64,000 bases of DNA from an uncultured Sphingomonas sp. (lineage in GTDB: Bacteria > Pseudomonadota > Alphaproteobacteria > Sphingomonadales > Sphingomonadaceae), in assembly GCF_913774285.1 (NCBI RefSeq), contig NZ_CAJYHX010000018.1:34887-98886 (forward strand). The letters run 5' to 3'. Position 1 is the stretch's first letter. Each line of letters begins with the position of its first letter. Shown one piece after another: positions 17,857 through 26,309 of the stretch. Position numbers and translations under genes: made by a program. The notes below the pieces were generated by a model. It was not told where the DNA came from. It was given only the letters and a program-made list of their open reading frames with translations, and made no database searches.

Positions 17857-19059
17857 TTAGGCGATGACCCCGACGGCCTGGCCGGCCGCGCGGAACATGC
17901 CGAGCACGCGCTCGATCTGCTCCGGGCGATGCTCGGCGCAAAGGGAACAGCGCAGCAGGAAGGTGCCGGCCGGAGTCGCCGGCGGACGCGCCATGTTGAC
18001 GTACAGGCCGTTCTCCAGCAGCGCCTGCCACATCACCACCGCCTGCTCCTGGTCCTCCAGGATCACCGCGACGATTGCGCTTTCGGGCTTTTCGGTGCCG
18101 AGCTTGAAGCCCATCGCCGTCAGGCCGCCGTGCAGCGCACGGGCATTCTCCCACAGCCGGGCGCGCTTCTCGTGCGCGGTCATTAGCTTGCGGATCGACG
18201 TCGCCGCGGTCGCCACCACGCTGGGGGGCAGCGAGGCAGTGAAGATGTATGGGCGGCAGGCCAGCCGGATCGCCTCGAACTTCGGGTGGTTCGAGATGCA
18301 GAAGCCGCCGACGGTGCCGACCGACTTGGAGAAGGTGCCGACGACGAAATCGACCTCCGCTTCCAGCCCCTGGTCCTCGTACACGCCGCGGCCGTTGGGG
18401 CCGAAAAAGCCCATCGAGTGCGCTTCGTCGACCAGCACCATCGCGCCGTGCTTCTTGGCGACGGCGACCATTTCCTTGAGCGGCGCGATGTCGCCGAGCA
18501 TCGAATAGACGCCCTCCAGCACCACCAGCTTGCCCGCTTCGGCCGGCAGGCGGCCCAGGCGCTTGTCGAGGTCCGTCACGTCATTGTGGCGGAAGCGGAC
18601 GATCTCGGCATTGCCCTGCTTGCAGCCGTCATAGATCGAGGCGTGGCTGTCGGCGTCGAGGATGATGTACTCGCCCTTGCCCGCCAGCGTCGAGATCATC
18701 CCCAGATTGGCCATGTAGCCGGTGGAGAAGACGATCGCGCCCGACACGCCGTAGAAGTCGCGCAGCGCCTGCTCGACTTCCATATGGTCGCGGAAGGTGC
18801 CGTTGAGCATGCGGCTGCCGTTGGTGCCCGAACCGAACTGGTCGAGCGCATCCTTGCCGGCCTGGATCACGTCCGGATCGAACGTCATGCCCATGTAATT
18901 GTAGGTGCCGAGCAGGATCGTGTCCTTGCCCTTGATCACCGCCTCGGTGGGCGACTTGACCTGCTCCATCACGATCGCGAACGGATCGATCACGCCGCTG
19001 TCGAGCAGCGCCTGGCGCTCGGCGATCAGGCCGTCGAACTTGCTCATCAGGTCGGTCAT
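17857..19059 (-). CDS. spt: Serine palmitoyltransferase
   Basis: Spt is a soluble PLP enzyme of the alpha-oxoamine synthase family that condenses L-serine with an acyl thioester to 3-ketosphinganine, the first step of sphingolipid synthesis. The 400-residue length matches the Sphingomonas enzyme. Visible landmarks: GTYNYMGMTFDP, the DEAHSMG loop whose Asp and His hold PLP, and the PLP lysine in GTFSKSVGTVGG. The ATG at 19059 begins MTDLMSKFDGL; upstream in-frame codons belong to the acp gene region. It follows the dedicated acp gene by 5 bp. Glycine C-acetyltransferase and KBL relatives are excluded mainly by context and the MxYxG-type motifs. Confidence 0.93.
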   Translation of the reverse strand: MTDLMSKFDGLIAERQALLDSGVIDPFAIVMEQVKSPTEAVIKGKDTILLGTYNYMGMTFDPDVIQAGKDALDQFGSGTNGSRMLNGTFRDHMEVEQALRDFYGVSGAIVFSTGYMANLGMISTLAGKGEYIILDADSHASIYDGCKQGNAEIVRFRHNDVTDLDKRLGRLPAEAGKLVVLEGVYSMLGDIAPLKEMVAVAKKHGAMVLVDEAHSMGFFGPNGRGVYEDQGLEAEVDFVVGTFSKSVGTVGGFCISNHPKFEAIRLACRPYIFTASLPPSVVATAATSIRKLMTAHEKRARLWENARALHGGLTAMGFKLGTEKPESAIVAVILEDQEQAVVMWQALLENGLYVNMARPPATPAGTFLLRCSLCAEHRPEQIERVLGMFRAAGQAVGVIA

Positions 19060-19064
19060 CGCGT

Positions 19065-19307
19065 TCAGCCCTTGAGCTTCTGCACGGCGTCGACCAGCTG
19101 GCCGACATTCTCGATCTCGGCCTGCATGTTCATGGTGATGACGATGTCGAACTCGTCCTCGATCGCGGCGACGAAATCCATCACCGTCAGGCTGTCCCAT
19201 TCGAGATCGCCCGCGAAGGTGGTGGTTCCCGAAAGCGCGACGCCCTTCTTGTTGAAGGGTTCGATCTGCGCGGCGACGATGTCGAAGATTTCTGCACGGT
19301 CAGTCAT
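19065..19307 (-). CDS. Acyl carrier protein dedicated to sphingolipid synthesis
   Basis: An 80-residue acyl carrier protein. The phosphopantetheine serine is in the motif WDSLTVMDF (residues 37-45), flanked by acidic helices typical of the family. In Caulobacter an ACP next to spt supplies the acyl chain for ceramide synthesis, and the same arrangement (ACP stop 5 bp before the spt ATG) strongly suggests that role here. The start at 19307 is chosen because the protein then begins at helix 1; a longer upstream reading is low-complexity Arg-rich sequence. Confidence 0.9.
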   Translation of the reverse strand: MTDRAEIFDIVAAQIEPFNKKGVALSGTTTFAGDLEWDSLTVMDFVAAIEDEFDIVITMNMQAEIENVGQLVDAVQKLKG

Positions 19308-19390
19308 GCGGCCGGTCCTTAGATTGATCGGCCGCAGGTGCCAAGCGAATGCGGCGAAACCGGGCCCGTGGCGGGGCAGTGCCCGAAAGG

Positions 19391-20944
19391 TCAGGCCGCA
19401 GCCGCCGCGTCCGCGCTGCCGCCGGTGAGCACGCCGTGCACCCACAGGTCCATCTGCCCGGCGATCTTCTGGAGCAGTCCGGGGTGAAAATGGGTCACGT
19501 CGGCCATCTCGTCCGGGCTGTCGAGCAGGTCGGCGAGCTCAAGGACGAAGATGCGGCCCGGATTCTCGCGCGCCACCTGCCGCCAGATCGCGTTAAACAG
19601 CCGGCAGCGCTCGGGCGAGTGGTTGAGGCCCAGCCGGTATTTCTCGATCGGCGCGTCTTCCGGCGGCAGCACCACCAGCATGCGCAGGTCGTTCTCGATC
19701 AGGTGGATGCACAGCCGCAGCACACACTTCTGGTAGACGCCGCGTTCCAGCAGGTGCCATTTCCCCGGCCAGCGATTGTCCAGATAGTCGATGGTGGCGC
19801 CGTAGACGAGGAAGGGCGGGAAGTGCTGCGCCTTGTAGCTGTCATCGTCCATCATCCGCAGCGCGAAGAGGCGCGGATTGTTGTCGAAATCGATCGCCGG
19901 GCGAAACTGGCTGTAATGCGCGATGCCGCCGGACTGGCAATCGAACATGATGCGGATGCCCGCCTCGCCTGCCGACTGGCTGCTGAGTTCGGCACGGAGT
20001 GCGGCGCGGACTTCGGGCTCGTCGAAGCCATGGTCCTCGATCCAGTCGGGGGTGACGCGGCTGAATCGGCCGTCGAGCGCGCTGAAATCGGCCTCCGGCC
20101 AGTTCACCCGAATCTTGCCGAGGGCATATTCCTCCAGCCCCATGTGCATCGCGCGGCACGAGAAGGTGAAATGGACCAGCTTCTGCTCGATCCGGTCATA
20201 CATCACGAAGCCGACCAGGCCGTAGCGGCCATATTTGTCCCAGGCGAAGATCGACCAGCTATCGTGTCGGGTCACGTTGATGATGTCGAGTTCGAGCTGG
20301 GCAGGATCGACCCGAGACTGGGTGTAGTTGAGCTGGTTGGCGCGGTTGATCAGCTCGGCGAGGCGCGGGACGAACTCGAGATTGTCCATGATGAACGGCG
20401 CACAGGCGCACAGGCCCGAGGCGCGCAGGAAGGCCTCGTTGGACTGGCCTTCCACCGCGCCGCGATCGCGCTTCTTGGCTTCCAGGATGCGATAGTCGGC
20501 GACGCGGCTGCGCGTGCCCGTCTGGAGCGCGAGCAGGCCGGCGAGCTGTTCGTCGGCATCCGCCGCGGTCGCATCCAGCGTCTGGATCTCGGGCAGCGCG
20601 TGGCGCACCTCGGCGAGATTGTGCGGGTTATCGTCGATGAAGAGGACGTTGACCGCGCGCAGCTGCAGGTCGGCGATGATGCCGCGGATCGCCTCGGCCT
20701 TGGGGGTGAAGGCGATGTGCGGGAAGACGAACTCGTCCCAAAGCCCGAACGCCTCCAGCTTTGCCCTTGCCGCCTCGAACTCGTTCTTCGAGCAGATCGA
20801 GGAGACCACGCCGCGCGCGTTGAAGGCGCGGACCATCTCGGCGCGCCGCTCGAACAGCGCGACCGCGTCGCCATCGGCGAGCGTGCCGCGCCACAGCGTA
20901 TCGTCGAGGTCCCAGAGGATGAGCTTGATCGGGGCGGTCCACAT
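19391..20944 (-). CDS. HAD-IIIC / FkbH-like protein in sphingolipid cluster
   Basis: A 517-residue two-part protein. The N-terminus is a HAD subfamily IIIC (FkbH) domain with motif I LWDLDDTLWRG, motif II SICSKNEFE and motif IV FIDDNPHNL. FkbH domains dephosphorylate glyceryl groups and load them on carrier proteins in polyketide synthesis. The C-terminal 250 residues contain a GNAT-like middle (SWSIFAWDKYGRYGLVGFV) and an SGNH-hydrolase-like end with DVTHFHPG. It sits between acp and the ceramide-reductase gene on the same strand. An action on the adjacent ACP or on a lipid head group is plausible but unproven. Confidence 0.85.
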   Translation of the reverse strand: MWTAPIKLILWDLDDTLWRGTLADGDAVALFERRAEMVRAFNARGVVSSICSKNEFEAARAKLEAFGLWDEFVFPHIAFTPKAEAIRGIIADLQLRAVNVLFIDDNPHNLAEVRHALPEIQTLDATAADADEQLAGLLALQTGTRSRVADYRILEAKKRDRGAVEGQSNEAFLRASGLCACAPFIMDNLEFVPRLAELINRANQLNYTQSRVDPAQLELDIINVTRHDSWSIFAWDKYGRYGLVGFVMYDRIEQKLVHFTFSCRAMHMGLEEYALGKIRVNWPEADFSALDGRFSRVTPDWIEDHGFDEPEVRAALRAELSSQSAGEAGIRIMFDCQSGGIAHYSQFRPAIDFDNNPRLFALRMMDDDSYKAQHFPPFLVYGATIDYLDNRWPGKWHLLERGVYQKCVLRLCIHLIENDLRMLVVLPPEDAPIEKYRLGLNHSPERCRLFNAIWRQVARENPGRIFVLELADLLDSPDEMADVTHFHPGLLQKIAGQMDLWVHGVLTGGSADAAAAA

Positions 20945-20979
20945 GCCCCCTTTATAGAATGGTTAAGCGCCGCTTGGGC

Positions 20980-21885
20980 TCAGAGCAGCCCCTTCGCCCG
21001 GTACCAGCGCGCGGTCTCGACCAGCCCGGCATCGGTCTCCACCTGCGGCGTCCAGAGATTGGCGGGCGCCCGGTGCGCCGGATCGGCCACCCAGTCGGGA
21101 TGGCAGAAATAGGAGACGCGATCGGGGGTGAGCTTGGCGCGCTTGCCCCGCAGCGCCCGGTCGACATGGGCGCCCGCCATCAGCACCGCCTTGGGCAGCG
21201 ACAGCGCGAGCACCTTGCGTCCCACCGCGCGGCCGATGGCGCGGGCGAATTCGGGATGGGTCCAGCCCCCTGCCCGGCCGTCATCGGGGTCGATCTCGCC
21301 GGGGAAGCGATCCGCGGCGGCGAGCGCGAGAAGCAGCCGGCCGAGGTCGCTGACCTCGATCACCGAGATGCGGCCTCCCGGGGGCAGCAGCGCTAGGCCG
21401 AAGCGGGCGACGCGGAACAGCTCGAGCATCTCCAGGTCGCCCGGGCCGTAGATCGCGGGCGGGCGGATGATGGTCCAGTCGAGCCCGGAGTCCCGGACCA
21501 GCTTGTCGGCCTCGCCCTTGGACCAGCCATAGGCGGAGAGCTCGGGCTCGCGGCTGGCGAGCGAGGAGACATGGACGTAGCGCCGCACGCCCGCGGCCTT
21601 GGTTGCGGCAAGCATGTTCGCCGTACCGGTGATGTTGCCGTGCGCGAAGCCCTCACGATCGGGCGCGTTGACCACCCCGGCGACATGGATCACCGCATCC
21701 GCACCGGTGCACAGCTCGGCCAGCGCCGCGGTCGCATCGAGATCGCCGCAAATCCAGGTGACGCCGTCGCGCGCCGGCTGCTCGCGGCGGGTGAGCGCAC
21801 GGACCTGATGGCCCGCTTCCAGCGCGAGCGCGATCAATCGCGATCCGACGAAGCCGGTGCCGCCGGTGACGGCGAACACGCTCAC
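20980..21885 (-). CDS. cerR: NAD-dependent epimerase/dehydratase, probable ceramide reductase (CerR-like)
   Basis: A 301-residue extended short-chain dehydrogenase. It opens with the nucleotide-binding GGTGFVGSR and has the catalytic Tyr and Lys in SAYGWSKGEAD. In Caulobacter a member of this family beside spt reduces the 3-keto group of oxidised ceramide; the location in the spt cluster is the reason for the name here, and a generic NAD-epimerase role cannot be excluded from sequence alone. The start is GTG at 21885, overlapping the proB stop (GTGA), which ties it to the obgE-proB transcript. The HAD gene begins 35 bp downstream. Confidence 0.8.
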   Translation of the reverse strand: MSVFAVTGGTGFVGSRLIALALEAGHQVRALTRREQPARDGVTWICGDLDATAALAELCTGADAVIHVAGVVNAPDREGFAHGNITGTANMLAATKAAGVRRYVHVSSLASREPELSAYGWSKGEADKLVRDSGLDWTIIRPPAIYGPGDLEMLELFRVARFGLALLPPGGRISVIEVSDLGRLLLALAAADRFPGEIDPDDGRAGGWTHPEFARAIGRAVGRKVLALSLPKAVLMAGAHVDRALRGKRAKLTPDRVSYFCHPDWVADPAHRAPANLWTPQVETDAGLVETARWYRAKGLL

Positions 21886-23027
21886 AGCAGCGCCATGTGG
21901 CTGCGGTGGACCAAAGCGGCGCGCGGGGCATAGCCGAGTATTTCGACCAGCTCCTCGCTCCGCCGCCCGACGATGCGTGAGGCATCGACATGGCCATATT
22001 CGGCCAGCCCGCGCGCAAGATGCTTGCCGTCCGGCCCTACCACGACGACCAGGTCGCCGCGGGCGAACCGCCCCTCCACCCGCGTCGCTCCCGCAGAGAG
22101 CAAGCTGCGGCCTTCCTTGAGCGCCTGCGCCGCGCCCTCGTCGATATGAATCGCTCCCTTGGCGGTCAGCCCGCCGCGCAGCCACGCCTTGCGCGCCGCA
22201 GCCCCCTTCTGCCCAAGGAACAAGGTACCGCGCCGCGTCGTCGCCAGTCGCGCCAGCGGATGCTCGACCCGCCCATCGGCGATGGCGAGATGCGCACCCG
22301 CACTGGTCGCGATCCGCGCCGCCTCGATCTTCGAAACCATGCCCCCCGACCCCATGCCCGAGGCCGAGCCGCGATCGGCCATCGCCTCGATCCGCTCGTC
22401 GATCACGTCGACCAGCTCGATCAGCTGGGCATCGGGATTGGTGTTGGGGTTAGCGGTGTAGAGCCCGTCGACGTCCGACAGCAGCACCACGCCCTCGGCA
22501 TTGGCGGCGCTCGCCACCCGGGCGGCGAGCCGGTCGTTGTCGCCGAAGCGGATTTCCTCGGTGGCGACCGAATCATTCTCGTTGATCACCGGCACCACGC
22601 CGAGGCGCAGCAAGCGGTCGAGCGTGGCGGAGACGTTGAGATAACGGCGACGATCCTCGAGGTCGTCGAGCGTCACCAGCATCTGCGCGGCAGTCATCCC
22701 CTGGTCGTGGAGCAGCTCGGCCCAGATGCTGGAGAGCGCGATCTGGCCGGTTGCCGCGGCCGCCTGCGCGTCCTCCAGGCTGGCGCGGCCACCTTTGGGC
22801 AGCTTGAGCCGCCGCGCGCCGAGCGCGATCGCGCCCGAGGAAACGATGACCAGCTGCTGCCCCTCGCGCGCCCGGGCACCGAGATCGGCGACCAGCGCCG
22901 CCAGCCAGTCGCGGCGAATCTGCCCCTCGCGATCGACGAGCAGCGAGGAGCCCACCTTCACGACCAGCCGGCCGCAGGTCGAGGGGCTGAAGCCGATGGC
23001 GTCGGCATGGCGTGCGAGCGCGGACAT
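21882..23027 (-). CDS. proB: Glutamate 5-kinase
   Basis: ProB phosphorylates L-glutamate, the first committed step of proline synthesis, in the cytoplasm. The kinase domain covers residues about 20-260, with RLVVKVGSSLLVD at the start, the VSSGAIALG loop, VIVPVINENDSVA-type segment (here VVPVINENDSVAT) and GSGGMVSKIEAARIA. The last 80 residues are a PUA domain (GDLVVVVGPDGKHLARGLAEY). The start at 23027 is used; an in-frame ATG ten codons upstream is also possible. Placement after obgE is the common bacterial obg-proB arrangement, with one extra gene between them here. Confidence 0.95.
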   Translation of the reverse strand: MSALARHADAIGFSPSTCGRLVVKVGSSLLVDREGQIRRDWLAALVADLGARAREGQQLVIVSSGAIALGARRLKLPKGGRASLEDAQAAAATGQIALSSIWAELLHDQGMTAAQMLVTLDDLEDRRRYLNVSATLDRLLRLGVVPVINENDSVATEEIRFGDNDRLAARVASAANAEGVVLLSDVDGLYTANPNTNPDAQLIELVDVIDERIEAMADRGSASGMGSGGMVSKIEAARIATSAGAHLAIADGRVEHPLARLATTRRGTLFLGQKGAAARKAWLRGGLTAKGAIHIDEGAAQALKEGRSLLSAGATRVEGRFARGDLVVVVGPDGKHLARGLAEYGHVDASRIVGRRSEELVEILGYAPRAALVHRSHMALL

Positions 23028-23069
23028 GGCCGCGCTCTTAGCGGTGCGGTTCGGCATCTGCCAAGCCGA

Positions 23070-23810
23070 TCAGACGATCGATTCGCGCTGGAGGTCGCTG
23101 CAATGGCCGACGCCGGTTGCCTTGAGCCGCGCGATCACCGCGTCGCGGGTATCGCTGTCGCCGGCCCGGATCTCGCCCAGCTCGGCGGCGGTGAGCAGCA
23201 CCACGGGCACCGCGCGGACGGGCGAGAGCGGCATGTCCTCGATCTGCGTGTCGAAATCGGGCTCCGGGCCGCCGATCATCACGCCGAGCACGTCGTCGGC
23301 GGTGAGGAAATGGGCGGGCAGCCGCGCCGCGATCGCGGCCGAGCTGGAGACGTTGGTGAGTTCGAGCGGGATCGGGCCATGACGTTCGAGCGGGCGGAGG
23401 ATGCCCTGTTCCTCGGCGACGATCGCCGCCACGCGCCGCAGCACCTCGAGCATCCAGCCGTCGCCCGCCACCTGCGCCGGCGCACCCTCGCCCGGCCCCT
23501 CGACGAACAGCTCGATCTCGAAGCCGTTGGTGGTCGCGGTCTCGTCGAACGGATCGGAGAGGCCGTCGGTCGCCAGTAGGATCGCGTTGCCGCGGTGGAT
23601 GAGCCGATAGGCCTCGTGCCCGCCCGGCCAGAGCGAGCCGGCCGGAGCGGAGGAGAGGATTCGATCACTCGCCGGCCCCAGCGCCGACCAGAACAGGCCG
23701 CGCGCCTCGGCCGAACGTTCGGCGACGCTGGCGATTCGGTGTGGCTCAGGCCGGCTAACCGCCTGCGCCTTCGCACCAAATAACCCACGCAACCAGCCGA
23801 ACGCACCCAT
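23070..23810 (-). CDS. SUFU-like (suppressor-of-fused domain) protein
   Basis: A 246-residue cytoplasmic protein. Residues about 70-230 resemble bacterial suppressor-of-fused domains: LATDGLSDPFDE, NGFEIELFVEGPG, VMIGGPEPDF and PVRAVPVVLLTAAEL follow the order seen in that family. The role of bacterial members is not known; some are immunity-like proteins. The first 45 residues form a basic amphipathic lead. The ATG at 23810 follows GGGAGAG; a start five codons upstream has no ribosome site. It lies between obgE and proB on the same strand, an unusual insertion in this operon. The family call rests on motif resemblance only. Confidence 0.65.
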   Translation of the reverse strand: MGAFGWLRGLFGAKAQAVSRPEPHRIASVAERSAEARGLFWSALGPASDRILSSAPAGSLWPGGHEAYRLIHRGNAILLATDGLSDPFDETATTNGFEIELFVEGPGEGAPAQVAGDGWMLEVLRRVAAIVAEEQGILRPLERHGPIPLELTNVSSSAAIAARLPAHFLTADDVLGVMIGGPEPDFDTQIEDMPLSPVRAVPVVLLTAAELGEIRAGDSDTRDAVIARLKATGVGHCSDLQRESIV

Positions 23811-23861
23811 CCGCGTCTCTCCCAAAAGGAATCAGACGGGAAGCGTTGCCTTAGAAATGCG

Positions 23862-24917
23862 TCAGAGCGGCGACCATTGAACCGGTTCTTCACCATCTTC
23901 GGCCGTTTCGTCGGCTGCCCGGTTCTCGTTGGGGCCGATGATTTCCAGCAACTGATCCAGCACCCAGTCGACCCCGGTGCCGGCGGCGCCGGACAGCGGA
24001 ATGACTTGCGCGCCGCTCGCCTCTTCGAGCTCGGCGGAGAGCGCGGCGATCAGTTCGTCGTCGAGCATGTCGATCTTGTTGAGCGCGATCACCGTCGGCT
24101 TGTCCGACAGGCCGGCGCCGTACGCCTCCAGCTCGTCGCGGACGATGCGGTAGCTGGTCGCCACGTCCTCGTCATTGGCGTCGATCAGGTGGAGCAGCAC
24201 GCGGCAGCGCTCGATATGGCCGAGGAAGCGGTCGCCGATGCCGGCCCCTTCCGCCGCGCCTTCGATCAGGCCGGGAATGTCGGCGATCACGAATTCGCGC
24301 TGCTTGTGGCGCACCACGCCCAGCTGGGGGCGCGTGGTGGTGAAGGCATATTCGCCCACCTTGGCCTGCGCATTGGTGACCGCGTTGATGAAGGTCGACT
24401 TGCCGGCATTGGGCAGCCCGACCAGCCCCGCATCGGCGAGCAGCTTGAGGCGCAGCCACACCCAGGCCTCCTCGCTCGGCCAGCCGGTGCCGTGCTGGCG
24501 GGGCGCGCGGTTGGTCGAGGTCTTGTAGGTCGCATTGCCGCGGCCGCCGTCGCCGCCCCGCAGGAAGACGATGCGCTGGCCTTCCTTGGTGAGATCGGCC
24601 AGCAGCGTGCGCTCGTCGTCGTCGGCGAGGATCTGGGTGCCGATCGGCACCTTGATCACCAGATCGTCGCCGCCAGCACCGGTGCGGTTCGAGCCCGAGC
24701 CGCCGCTCCCGCGCGGGGCACGGAAATGCTGGGTGTAGCGGAAGTCGATCAGCGTGTTGAGGCCGGCGATCGCCTCGAAGACGATGTCGCCGCCCTTGCC
24801 GCCGTTGCCGCCGTCGGGGCCGCCATATTCGATGAACTTTTCGCGACGGAAGCTCACGGCACCGGGTCCGCCGGCACCCGAGCGGACGAAAATCTTGGCT
24901 TGATCGAGGAAATGCAT
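23862..24917 (-). CDS. obgE: GTPase Obg/CgtA
   Basis: ObgE is an essential GTPase linked to 50S ribosome assembly and stress control. The 351-residue protein shows the glycine-rich Obg fold at residues 1-158 ([34 protein letters not shown]), then a GTPase domain with G1 [10 protein letters not shown]2 TTTRPQLG, G3 DIPGLIEGA and G4 NKIDML. The C-terminal extension is short and acidic, typical of alphaproteobacteria. The gene is the first of a minus-strand run that leads to proB and the sphingolipid genes. Confidence 0.96.
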   Translation of the reverse strand: MHFLDQAKIFVRSGAGGPGAVSFRREKFIEYGGPDGGNGGKGGDIVFEAIAGLNTLIDFRYTQHFRAPRGSGGSGSNRTGAGGDDLVIKVPIGTQILADDDERTLLADLTKEGQRIVFLRGGDGGRGNATYKTSTNRAPRQHGTGWPSEEAWVWLRLKLLADAGLVGLPNAGKSTFINAVTNAQAKVGEYAFTTTRPQLGVVRHKQREFVIADIPGLIEGAAEGAGIGDRFLGHIERCRVLLHLIDANDEDVATSYRIVRDELEAYGAGLSDKPTVIALNKIDMLDDELIAALSAELEEASGAQVIPLSGAAGTGVDWVLDQLLEIIGPNENRAADETAEDGEEPVQWSPL

Positions 24918-25097
24918 CGCGGGCCCATATACGTTCGACGCAATTTCGTCACCCCCGGCAGCGCGCGTGCCGAACGCGATGACACTTTCCGGGTGGCATC
25001 GGCGTTCAGCACGGCTATACGCGACCGGATCGTTTCCGCCCGTTTTCCGTTTCAGGGGCGCAAGGATCCCAGCTCTGAAGGACGTTCAGCGAACAGC

Positions 25098-26309
25098 ATG
25101 AATTCGATCGATCGCTACATGGCGCGGCTGATCGCGGTGCCGCTGATCTCCACCCTGATCATCTCCGCGATGCTGCTCGTGCTCGATCGCATGCTGCGGC
25201 TGTTCGAGTTCGTCGCGACCGAGGGCGGTCCGGTGAGCGTGGTGTGGCGCATGCTCGCCAACCTGCTGCCCGAATATCTCGGCCTCGGCATCCCGATCGG
25301 GCTGATGCTCGGCGTGCTGCTCGCCTTCCGCCGGCTCGCCACCTCGTCCGAGCTCGACGTGCTGCGCGCGGTGGGCGTCAGCTACACCCGGCTGCTGCGC
25401 GTGCCCTATATGTACGCGATCGTGCTGGCGGCGGTGAACTTCGCGATCGTCGGCTTCGTCCAGCCGACCTCGCGCTACAATTACGAGCAGCTCCGCTTCG
25501 AGCTGCGCTCGGGCGCGCTCGGCGCCTCGATCAAGGTCGGCGAATTCACCAGCTTCGGCTCGAAGATGACGCTGCGCATCGAATCGAGCCAGGACGAGGG
25601 CCGCGACCTGCGCGGCATCTTCGTGGAAATGACCAACAAGGACGGCACGCCCCTGGCCGTGACCGCGCAGAAGGGCCAGTTCCTCCGCTCGGACGATCCG
25701 GACACGATCATCTTCCGGCTGACCAACGGCACGCTCGTCCATTACGACAAGAGCTCGCCGGTGCCGCGGGTGCTGACCTTCACCACCCACAATCTGCCGA
25801 TCCCGCTCCCCAAATATGAGCAGTTCCGCAAGCGCGGCGACAGCAATATCGAGCGCACGCTGCCCGAGCTGGCAGTGATCGGCCGCAACCGCTCGGCCCC
25901 CGAGATCGATCGCGAGACCAGCCGTTCGGCCTTCCACTATCGCATGGCGGAAGTGACGACGATGTTCCTGCTGCCGATGCTGGCGGTGGCGCTGGCGATC
26001 CCGCCCAAGCGCTCCACCTCGATGCTCGGCGTGTTTCTGTCGATCCTGATGATCGTCACCTATCACAAGGTGAACGAATATGCGCAGGGCGTGGGCAGCC
26101 TGGGGCTGATCGATCCGATCATCGCGCTATGGGTGCCGTTCTCGATCTTCGCAGGGCTTACCGTTTGGATGTACTACACCGTCGCCTATGTGCCCGGCGG
26201 GCAGCCGATCGGCGCGCTGGAGCGCGTCTTCGCGAAGACCGCCAAGCTGATCGGACGGCTGCTGCCGGGCGCCAGGCGACGGCGCCGCAAGGCGGAGGCG
26301 GCGCGATGA
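25098..26309 (+). CDS. lptF: Lipid-A/lipid export permease LptF
   Basis: LptF and LptG form the membrane part of the ABC transporter that extracts the outer-leaflet glycolipid from the inner membrane. The 403-residue product has the family plan: N-terminal helices (DRYMARLIAVPLISTLIISA), a periplasmic beta-jellyroll at about residues 120-260, then three C-terminal helices (FHYRMAEVTTMFLLPMLAVA onward). The ATG at 25098 begins the expected MNSIDRYMA; a long upstream open frame is antisense to obgE and was not used. The stop overlaps the lptG start (ATGA). Confidence 0.92.
   Translation: MNSIDRYMARLIAVPLISTLIISAMLLVLDRMLRLFEFVATEGGPVSVVWRMLANLLPEYLGLGIPIGLMLGVLLAFRRLATSSELDVLRAVGVSYTRLLRVPYMYAIVLAAVNFAIVGFVQPTSRYNYEQLRFELRSGALGASIKVGEFTSFGSKMTLRIESSQDEGRDLRGIFVEMTNKDGTPLAVTAQKGQFLRSDDPDTIIFRLTNGTLVHYDKSSPVPRVLTFTTHNLPIPLPKYEQFRKRGDSNIERTLPELAVIGRNRSAPEIDRETSRSAFHYRMAEVTTMFLLPMLAVALAIPPKRSTSMLGVFLSILMIVTYHKVNEYAQGVGSLGLIDPIIALWVPFSIFAGLTVWMYYTVAYVPGGQPIGALERVFAKTAKLIGRLLPGARRRRRKAEAAR

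Noticed and set aside
13392..17860. Long plus-strand frames over the SulP (13392-14984) and histidine kinase (16013-17860) genes
   Set aside because: Both are shadows of well-supported minus-strand genes; their translations have no recognisable domains and skewed composition.
19349..24917. Long plus-strand frames over the HAD gene (19349-21112), proB (21990-23579) and obgE (23877 onward)
   Set aside because: They are antisense to genes with intact family motifs. The last is only the upstream extension of lptF, whose true start is 25098.
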